This document shows positions 56,571 through 64,000 of a DNA stretch of 64,000 bases, piece by piece; positions within the stretch are counted from its first letter, which is position 1, and each line of letters opens with the position of its first letter. A program made the translations under genes and the position numbers. This stretch comes from Hyposmocoma kahamanoa (Eukaryota; Arthropoda; Insecta; Lepidoptera; Cosmopterigidae). The notes beneath the pieces were generated by a model. The model made no database searches. It saw only the letters and a list, made by a program, of their open reading frames with translations, and had not been told where the DNA came from. The DNA lies in the NCBI RefSeq assembly GCF_003589595.1, contig NW_020653200.1:1789951-1853950 (forward strand), given 5' to 3'.

Positions 56571-57593
56571 GTAAATAATTTTATGTTCAATTTAGATTAA
56601 ACAAGACTCATTTACTAGCTATTCTCAGTTCCTGAAAACAAAATTATCCACTCGTTTCTGATTTTTCCCAATGACAACTCTAACTATTAAAAATGACTAT
56701 TTTTTTAAAGCCTGCAATACAATGACAACATACCAACGTATAGACAGCCTATTTGCCTTGCCTTGCCTTGTTCGGTGTCACTCGCCTAGCTGACCGAGTG
56801 AAGGCGAGCGCCAACGTGTATAGAGTTCATTCGGCTTATCACAAACCAAAGGCGCTCGACCAATAGCGTTCACACGTTAGTCCGTCCGCATATGAAATGC
56901 ATACTAGTTTTATAACTCTATTCAAAAAAAAATCAAAACACAAAATAAAGAAGTATATATTATATATCAACAAAATGTCATGTTGTTCTGTTTCTGGAAT
57001 AATCAGCATCCATCACGTTCGTTTTTGTCATTTCTTTTTTGCAACTTTATTGCGGGGATTTTATCGTGGGGAAAAGCTAGTACATGATAATTGTTGATTT
57101 CCGATAATTGATTTTTACAACTACTTCCATTATTTCTGTGTTAAAATTGCTTGATAGATTCATTTGCTTAAGAAAGCCCGGGAATTAACGGGAATACTAG
57201 AATCCGCAGAAACCTGAATAGACTTGTACCTACTTGACGGTTAGTTAAAAGACGTTATGTAAATATGTACTAAAATGTAGGTTAAAGGCGTACCTCTTAA
57301 AGTAACTTTTATATTTTATTTAGTAAGTACAATTAATACTACGTAATGTCAAATACAAGTAAAGTAGGTATAATTAAGCAAGAATGCGCATGTCGCCAAC
57401 AAACTGCACAGCAGTTTGGTGACTTTTACTAAATAAGTTACCAGTTGTAATGTTGAAAATAAATTTTTTTTGAAGTTTAAAAATGTGTGTTGACATTTAT
57501 AATAATATACCACTCGAGATTAAATTATCAGACTTGTGTTTGTTTAGGCATACTTTGGTTACAGTAAACTAAAGAAACAAAAATTCAAGCCAT
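56571..57593. other. No supported gene
   Basis: AT-rich. I looked for further THAP-gene exons and found only weak candidates (for example after ttattttcag at 57902, which gives a short frame ending in a stop). Confidence 0.4.
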
Positions 57594-57744
57594 ACATTTG
57601 CATGTCGATAATGACTTATCGATAGATTATGGTACAACACTAAAGAAATTCGCCATTTGTAACTTTCAAATTTTGGTAATATGCACGTTGATTCTGTACT
57701 TAGGGCAGCTCCTTTCTTTTATTTTTTTCCATCCTCTAAGGGTT
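57594..57744 (+). repeat. Repeat inverted relative to 63570-63742
   Basis: Shares GCATGTCGATAATGACTTAT, ACACTAAAGAAATTCGCCAT and AGGGCAGCTCCTTTCTTTTA with the reverse complement of 63570-63742. About 80% identical by eye, with small indels. Confidence 0.75.
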
Positions 57745-58909
57745 AAACAGAAAATATTGTGAAAAGGATTGCATATTTGAATAATAGACATTAAATGTCG
57801 TTTCTTTATTTTCAGGTAAGCTAAGTAGTTGTATTTAAGTTAAATAAAGTAATTATTGTAGTTTTTACGGGAATACTGAAATAAAATCTTTATTTTCAGA
57901 GCAACACAATTGTTTATTATTTTCAAAGCAATCGATACAAATAATCGTATTATATATATTATTAGACAAGCATTGCTTTTCGTGTTGTGGAGTTACAATA
58001 TTTAGATATTTTAAATTCATTACTTGGAAATTCTTTTAACATACGACACACCTGTCTCTTCACTCAGCGACTGTTCTCTGTACATCCTAGCTACATATTT
58101 TCGCCGCCGCCGCCGCCGCCGCTTCCTCTGCCTGGCTACGAAAGGAGACCAGTTAAAACGAGACGAACGTGGCCAGGCGACACGCGGCGGCGTCAGCTAC
58201 GATGTCGCTTCGCGTCGCGGTGTTACTGTTGTGTCTAGACAGTTTCGAGCATCGTGAAAATAACGTCTTTTATTTTACACATCTGCAGACTTAGTTTTTT
58301 TTATAAGACTTAGCTCCACATAATCTTTTATTGTATTTTTTTAATATATACGCTTGCAACGCCTTCAAGTATCGTGTGTGTAGCTGTTTCAAATCCGTAC
58401 ACACCAATATATGTGCACATTAGAGAGCGTAAATATGCATTGTTACGGCGTCTCCACACATGAGACATTCGTTATCTACATTCAAAGGCGACTTGGGCAG
58501 GCCCGAGGGCGATCTGATCAGCTATCATCAAAAAACATGCTGGCTGCTGTACGTAATCATTGACAGTCGAACAATGCTACACGAAAATGTCCATGGAGCA
58601 TTCGGTTTACGCGGAACAGATGCTCATGAGAACGGCACGAGCCAAGAAAAGTAGAGCGTCAATATACATATATCTATCTATTAGTACGTTACATACCAAG
58701 TCTGTTATATTGTTGCAAGTGGTGCGACGGCAAAGACGTGCTGCGGGCGTAAGAATCCACGTTTATGTGTAAGTTTCCATCTGAAATATGTTTACTATCG
58801 TCATATTAAATTAAAGATGATGATTAAAGATATATGTTCATCAACTTAGGTCTCGCCACTATTAAGGTAGAGTTATTATAAATAAATAAATAGTAAGTCG
58901 ACCAAAACC
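57745..58909. other. No supported gene; CGC triplet run at about 58103-58122
   Basis: Contains a short (CGC)n run and a GC-rich patch to 58250 with open frames in two registers but no splice signals or motifs. 58440-58770 is also open in short frames with no recognisable product. Confidence 0.4.
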
Positions 58910-58954
58910 CAAGAACTTGCCGACTTTTGAGGTCGAAATGTGAAAGAATATGCT

Positions 58955-59170
58955 CTCTCTCTATACTCTAGCCAATTTCCACAAACTAATAGAGAGACAA
59001 TACTAATCTTGAAGTGATGAGTGTGTCATCCCTAAAGATTTTTTAATTTGAAAGGAAAGGTTGCAAACATGTCTAGTTCGAGTAATCGTAAATTATATAG
59101 AATGGGATATATATTGCCTAAATTGATATAAAACAAAATCCTACGATTTTACTTCCTTTCATCTACCATT
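58955..59170. repeat. Half copy of the CTCTAGCC element
   Basis: Begins ACTCTAGCCAATTTCCACAA and later shares phrases such as TTTTTAATTTGAAAGG, ATAAAACAAAATC and CTTTCATCTACCATTAC with the elements at 35734 and 59182. No right end is present. Confidence 0.55.
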
Positions 59171-59181
59171 ACTATCTATAT

Positions 59182-59787
59182 TCTAGCCAAATTCGATGTA
59201 GAATAAATGTCAACAAACAAAAACATCGGACTCTTTCACAGTTACCACAATTTCAATATTTTCCTACGAAATTCCACTAGATTATGGATAATACTAAATC
59301 TTGAAGCCATGTTCATAATGAATATTATTCAACAGAAGTTCCAAATCATCTGAAACTGACCAGTAATTAATTATTTGTAAAACTGTGTCAACCCTAGTCA
59401 CTTTTTGATATGAGGGGTGAGATTAGAAACATTCGAGTTCTGGTGGTAATTCAAGTTCAGAATCGGAAATAGATGCTGGATGATATAAGTAATATGTAAT
59501 AAATTAATATCAAATAAAATCTTATAATTTTGTATTTTAATATTAATAGGATGCAAAAACTTACTTTTACTCCTAAATCATAGGTTTCTATAGATATTTT
59601 GTAAACTTTATAATAATTGGCTAGGTAAGTATTACTTCTACATAACTACTACTTAAATATTTAAATTCCAATTGCGAAAGCAGGCCGTGGGCAGATGAGT
59701 ATTGACAAAAATGTTCTTTTCCTATGCCATCATTGGTTGCCCAGCAACGTTTTGTTATTAAACATTCTACATCGACTTTGGCTAGAG
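59182..59787. mobile_element. Non-autonomous element with CTCTAGCCAAATTC ends, copy 2
   Basis: About 606 bp, nearly identical to 35734-36423 in the shared parts (for example AATGAATATTATTCAACAGA, AGTTCAGAATCGGAAATAGA). It ends ...CATCGACTTTGGCTAGAG. Some internal segments are lost. Confidence 0.7.
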
Positions 59788-60229
59788 CATAGTAGGAAGT
59801 ATTATTAGGCATAAAAAACTTAATTATTAGGTCCTTACCTATGAAAATGCCGTTTTATATATAGAGATTTTTTTTATATATATCCTAGTTATGTTATGTC
59901 TAGTTTTGAAACGTATAATAATTCGGCTTCAGGACGAATATAGGATATTCAGTATCCCGGATCGAGGCCGAATATTCGGCCAAACTATTCGGCCTGGTTA
60001 ATGATCTTACGAAAATTGGCGCGCAAACCGCATTATAGCAAATATATATATAAGTTAAACCAGTAATGATGCATGATTTTGTAAAAAGAAACAAAAAAAT
60101 AAATTTTATTATCAAGTTTATAATTCATAACTCTAATTATTACTATAATTTTAATTTGAAACTAAGTAAAATGAACGATATTGAACTTCAAACTTCCCAG
60201 TATTTGCAATCGGCAATTTCATAAGTAAG

Positions 60230-60575
60230 AACCTAATACTTTATTAATAAATCATAGGTATCAATAGCTACTTAGAAAAGGTTGTAATAATTGGCAGGCA
60301 AGTATAACTTCTACATAACCTATACATACACCAATTACTTTCGTACGTATTTAAATTCTAATTACGTAAACAGGCCGCGGGTAGACCTAACCGAAATAAT
60401 TAGGGCGCATTTATTCGATACGAATTTCATCGCGAGCCTGGCTTGATTTTGGTCTACGCTTGAATTAACGAGGAATTTAAATGTTGTTACTCAGATTCGC
60501 CATTAATGTGCAGAAGGCGTGGCAAATGGGCGGCAGCGCGAAATCTTTCTCGTCGTGTAACTGGGCGCTTAGCAT
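60230..60575. repeat. Two repeat fragments: CTCTAGCC-element piece and LINE 5' piece
   Basis: 60230-60400 resembles 36180-36320 (GGTATCAATAG, TAATAATTGGC, ACTTCTACATAACC, AACAGGCCGCGGG). 60485-60575 shares CAGATTCGCCATTAATGT and GTAACTGGGCG with 55027-55120. Confidence 0.55.
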
Positions 60576-60690
60576 TGACAAAAATTTTTTTTTCCCATGC
60601 CCGTATTAGTTGCCTAGCAACATTTTGTTATTAAACATTCTATACCGAATGTGGTACCAATATTATTTATACTAAAGCATTTTACACTAC

Positions 60691-60753
60691 CTTTGTCCAC
60701 TTCATATTCAGGCATTGGCATATTCGGTGGAAGCGTTGCGGGATCCAGAAAAT
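60691..60753 (-). CDS. Exon 2 of the giant gene (micro-exon)
   Basis: Acceptor tgtattttttcag, then AT plus 20 codons plus one base, then donor gtagtg. The peptide starts FLDPATLPPNMPMPEYE and is Pro-rich and acidic. It is the first exon downstream of the Tc1 copy B insertion. Confidence 0.7.
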
Positions 60754-60941
60754 CTGAAAAAATACATTATTTACTTGTACCAGAATCATAATCCATAAGG
60801 CATACGCACACAGATCAAGCACCAATTACCTTTAAGCTTCGGTCGGTGACGGGTAACGCTGTCAGAAGAATATTCTAAATGCGTGGTTTGATGAAATGGA
60901 AATAAAAACATTAATTAGTCACATAAACAAATACGGAAATA

Positions 60942-62485
60942 CACACATCAAAAGTGTGTAGGGATCAAGTACGTTTAAGAGTATTGCTGCAATTAGGGTT
61001 AATTATATTAACTTTTATGTATCGCTATTGATACTTTTTAGTGAGTTTTAACATTTAAATAAGGAATATTGTTTAAAATTCGATAATAAGAAGAAAATCG
61101 ATTGTCAATGTGGTTTTGTATAAAAATGAGTTATAGCGTTTTGACAAAATCATTACAATATCTGCATCGGAACCGAAACAATTTACATTATTATGGAGAG
61201 ACGACATCATTTAACCCGAGAAGTGATGATGCGAGCCGTCGGAATGTTGGAAGCTGGTTCCAGGCAACGTGCTGTGGCTTTCACTCTTAACACTACACAG
61301 AACGTCATAAGTCGCCTCTGGACGCGCTATCGCATGACGGGCAGCGTGGCCGAGCGACATGGAGGACGATCTCGCATCACGACTCGCAGACAGGACCGGT
61401 ATATCCAAAATACTGCTCGACGGAATCGTACCATGACCGCCATGATGTTGGTTACGAGGCTTCACAGCTCCTCAGGCTTGCTAATAAGCGATCAAACAAT
61501 CCGAAATCGTTTACGTGAAGTGGGTCTGCGATCCCGAAGGCCGCTCAGAGTTCCACCTATTGCACCCTGCAATCGCAGGACCCGTTTACGATGGGCTCGC
61601 GAACACAGAAATTGGGAGGAAGAAGACTGGCGCTATGTGTGCTTTTCGCATGAATCCCGCTTTGGTATGAGACCGGATACAAGACGTACTCGAGTTTGGA
61701 GAACATCTGGACGTCATGAACGTTTGAGATATTGTCAGGAAGTTCATGCATATGGTGGGGGAACAATAATGATATGGGCCGGTATTTGGATCGGCGGAAG
61801 AAACGATCTCATTTGGATCAGGGGTAACCTCAATGCTCAAGTTTACCCAGAGAGGATTGTTTCAGACGTTATCATCCCTTTGCGAGGCCAGTTGGGTGAT
61901 TCATTTCAACTAATGCATGACAACGCACGTCCACACACGGCTAGAGTCGTAACACGCATTCTTGCCGAAGCTCGTATCAACGTTCTGCCGTGGCCTGCTC
62001 AATCGCCAGACCTCAATCCAATTGAGCACGCATGGGATATGCTTCAAAGAAGAGCTGTGCCGAGTATGCATACCGTACATACTCTACAACAATATTTTGA
62101 CTTGTTACAAAACACATGGGCGGCCATTCCTCAAAGTGATTTTGATGAACTCATCTTAAGCATGCCAAATCGCTGTAATTGTGTGATTCGTGTTAATGGT
62201 GGAAATACAGATTATTAATTTTCTTATCTTTACAATAAAAATGAGCAAAATCATCATTTTCGCCATTTTTTGTCATTTAATTGACGCCGTTAATTTGAGT
62301 TTTTTCCCACAATTTGCAAAAACATCAATTTTAGTTTATTTTAATTAAATACAGGGGTAAGCGGTTAAATAAAACATAAGCATTAAAGTAAGAAGTCGTC
62401 CTGGAAGACTGGATTTGGTAAATATTGCTTAAATAATTTTTATTTCAAAAATATTCACTTGATCCCTAGACACTTTTGATGTGTG
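60942..62485 (+). mobile_element. Tc1/mariner DD34E-type transposon, copy B
   Basis: 1544 bp with 29-bp inverted ends (CACACATCAAAAGTGTGTAG on the left, one mismatch to the right end), flanked by TA at 60940-60941 and 62486-62487. It is inserted in the intron between exons 1 and 2 of the giant gene, opposite to its transcription. It is almost identical to 303-1847. Confidence 0.94.
61193..62218 (+). CDS. Tc1-type transposase, 341 aa, first catalytic Asp changed to His
   Basis: Same protein as 554-1579, with an intact frame from ATG to TAA and the same helix-turn-helix N-terminus. The third catalytic residue is the expected Glu (SPDLNPIEHAW) and the second Asp is present (HDNARPH). However, the first Asp of the triad is His (CFSHESRFG; CAT where copy A has GAT). 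A His at this metal-binding position should abolish strand cleavage by this enzyme. The two copies thus carry different single hits, and neither has the complete triad. Other differences (for example T/M at VPSTHT, L/P at LPWLAQ) are scattered. Confidence 0.94.
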   Translation: MERRHHLTREVMMRAVGMLEAGSRQRAVAFTLNTTQNVISRLWTRYRMTGSVAERHGGRSRITTRRQDRYIQNTARRNRTMTAMMLVTRLHSSSGLLISDQTIRNRLREVGLRSRRPLRVPPIAPCNRRTRLRWAREHRNWEEEDWRYVCFSHESRFGMRPDTRRTRVWRTSGRHERLRYCQEVHAYGGGTIMIWAGIWIGGRNDLIWIRGNLNAQVYPERIVSDVIIPLRGQLGDSFQLMHDNARPHTARVVTRILAEARINVLPWPAQSPDLNPIEHAWDMLQRRAVPSMHTVHTLQQYFDLLQNTWAAIPQSDFDELILSMPNRCNCVIRVNGGNTDY

Positions 62486-62716
62486 TATATCAAGACACTT
62501 TTTAATGTCGTTTTCATTGAAATCACATTTGCTTGCACAAAAGTAACGCATTCATCATAACAATGAAAATAGAGATCAACAAGATTCAAGGACATGTGAA
62601 ATATTCAACCTTTCTTTCTTTTCAAGCTTCCTGGTTTCAGTGGTTTAGTTTTAAACAGCTCACCTTAAAGCTAACAAAAATGTTTATTACAATTTAATTA
62701 AGTAATTAAAATTTAC

Positions 62717-62830
62717 TTTGTTCCGACATTGTCGGCTCCACTGATGCGTTGGACGTTCTCGTTGGACTGAGCGCCTCGTCTGCTGTGTGCACCATCGACT
62801 GAGGTTCTCCTTGCAGATCCAGTCCTGTAT
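62717..62830 (-). CDS. Exon 1 as numbered here (most upstream seen) of the giant gene
   Basis: Acceptor tactcctgtacctaccag, then AT plus 37 codons plus one base, then donor gtaaat. The peptide starts TGLDLQGEPQSMVHTADEA and continues LSPTRTSNASVEPTMSEQ, polar and without Cys. The strong acceptor means at least one more exon lies upstream, probably beyond the window. Confidence 0.7.
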
Positions 62831-63569
62831 CTGGTAGGTACAGGAGTATATTATGCTTGTATATAGGATCATTCATACATTAACAAGGGCAGTAAATTTT
62901 ACAGACTTTGTGGTAAAAAAACCTAATGTTAAATTTAAAAATCTAACGGTCGTCACTTAAGAGTCGGTACAACCTCAAATGGCGTTGACTGATTTCGCAT
63001 AACAGTGAAAGTGTTGAATCAATCGCTTTGGAGAAAATATATAGTAAAATTGAGGATAAACTCTGATCTATACGGTGTGAAAACACGATTTGTAAAAATT
63101 TTCGCTATAGAAATAAAACCCTAATTTATCTCGAAATTTTACAAGAAAATTGCTGTATTGAGTAGGTATATCAATTGAACTAAATATAACACGTATAATA
63201 TAGGAGTGGAAGAAGAGGGAAGAGGTCTAGATCCAAGATTTGATAACAAAAGCCATGATGACGATGATAGTATGTGATGTATATTTTTTTAATTGCTTTA
63301 ATATCGCTTGTGAAGAAAATAAATTTTGCAATAAAGCCAGTGTCCCTGCCACTCGACCCAAGCAAAATGAACTGTATTACTTTGCAAGAAAATCTCAAAA
63401 AGAACCAGGTTCTCACTTTTCCAGGATTCAAAGTAGGTAATTAACATTGATAATCATCGTGACAACTATCACGATATTTATCTTGATAGATATACCTTGA
63501 AAATAATCTTGATATTCATGAACTACAATAACAGAATGCTAACGCTAATAATGTCGTGACATGTGTTTG
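62831..63569. other. No supported gene
   Basis: A plus-strand frame at 63300-63440 (EENKFCNKASVPATRPK...) is open for about 45 codons, but its borders are not convincing and it matches nothing I know. Confidence 0.4.
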
Positions 63570-63742
63570 TATCCTTAGAGGATGAAAAAAATAAAAGAAA
63601 GGAGCTGCCCTCAGCGCCTGTACACACACAGGGTAATTATGGAATGAACGTGCACACCTAAACCAAAATTGAACGAAAAAATGGCGGATTTCTTTAGTGT
63701 CGTACCATAATTTATCGATAAGTCGTTATCGACATGCAAACA
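63570..63742 (-). repeat. Repeat inverted relative to 57594-57744
   Basis: Carries CTTAGAGGATGAAAAAAATA, GAAAGGAGCTGCCCT, TTTCTTTAGTGTCGTACCAT and TAAGTCGTTATCGACATGCA, the reverse complement of the copy at 57.6-57.7 kb, with an extra GT-rich insert near 63625. Confidence 0.75.
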
Positions 63743-64000
63743 TTTAATTAAAGTAGATCAATATTCCATTTGGGTGTATTTTAGGTTACTTGTATGGGAA
63801 TATCCGGGAATGTCACATGAAATTATGAATTTATTGATTTGCGTTTACAATACTCAAATATTACGAAAAGTAAAATTGCACAGATAAAATGTAATTTGAG
63901 AGTATATAAAAGAAGAGAAAACTTTGAAATATAAATTCATATTTTCATAGAGAAATTTTTAAACAGTTTCCAAATAGTTGTACGATTTTTTTGTATTTAT

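Larger units (their letters stand above)
7129..62830 (-). other. Span of a giant modular minus-strand gene, 15 exons supported
   Basis: Fifteen exons on the minus strand share one rare property: each starts with the last two bases of a codon and ends with the first base of the next, so all introns are phase 1 and every exon length is divisible by three. All have an AG acceptor and a GT donor. Several are linked by shared motifs: CGP followed by Cys in the exons at 28560, 22209 and 19155, and GPCPR in those at 23789 and 7129. The joined coding length is about 7.9 kb. I found no initiating exon and no terminal exon, so the gene probably extends beyond both ends or has short exons I missed. The protein is Cys/Pro-rich and repetitive and belongs to no family I can name. 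One gene is the simplest reading; two adjacent similar genes are possible. Confidence 0.7.

Noticed and set aside
63290..63440. Further exon of the THAP gene or of another plus-strand gene
   Set aside because: An open frame with two Cys but no clear splice borders. It is too far from the THAP exons without evidence.

Overview
The window looks like a piece of an insect nuclear genome, most probably from a moth or butterfly. It is AT-rich, most of the recognisable sequence is transposon debris, introns are small to large with standard GT-AG borders, and a Metulj-like tRNA-derived SINE typical of Lepidoptera lies at about 44.67-44.84 kb. There are no bacterial-type operons, no rRNA and no convincing functional tRNA gene. 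The assembly has a 400-N gap (47670-48069) and a 10-N gap (30419-30428).

The backbone is one very large minus-strand gene. I can support 15 exons between 62830 and 7129 (62717-62830, 60691-60753, 49309-49407, 45976-46074, 44165-44599, 38827-38907, 37114-37155, 35446-35508, 28560-32684, 23789-25630, 22209-22304, 19155-19316, 15100-15252, 14668-15027, 7129-7329). Each has an AG acceptor and a GT donor (one donor is ambiguous) and an open frame. Each also has the same phase at both ends: two bases complete the previous codon and one base starts the next. Every exon length is therefore a multiple of three and any exon can be skipped or duplicated without a frameshift. Together they give about 7.9 kb of coding sequence (about 2,645 codons), with neither the first nor the last exon seen. 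The protein is low-complexity and modular: Cys/Pro-rich blocks with recurring CGP...C and CPxGRxPC motifs, a Tyr-rich block, a Pro/Ser/Ala 21-residue repeat array of more than 500 residues, and a GM(A/P)S minisatellite. I recognise no named family. CGP motifs recall the Mst(3)CGP sperm-tail proteins of Drosophila, but this is only a suggestion.

The introns and flanks are filled with mobile elements. Two nearly identical Tc1-type elements in the same orientation lie near the two ends (303-1847 and 60942-62485); each carries a different substitution in the DD34E catalytic triad. 2.2-6.8 kb holds a decayed Ty3/Gypsy element with SINE and LINE insertions. LINE fragments (Jockey/CR1-like and RTE-like) occur at 10.8-13.3, 39.3, 47.3, 48.6, 50.6-51.6 and 53.7-55.1 kb. 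Several non-autonomous DNA transposons keep clean target-site duplications: 8 bp (three copies of a 228-279 bp family, and two hAT elements), 4 bp (37436-37970 and 51776-52962), 3 bp (40151-40477 and 42323-42810) and TA (13417-14345 and 15309-16104). A possible separate gene, a plus-strand THAP-domain fragment, lies at 56060-56570.

The points most worth following are the giant phase-1 modular gene, the tandem duplication of one of its exons (45976-46074 and 49309-49407), a perfect 56-bp palindrome at 50161-50216, and an element with 4-bp target duplications whose second copy carries a hAT insertion, so that the undamaged copy shows the empty site.
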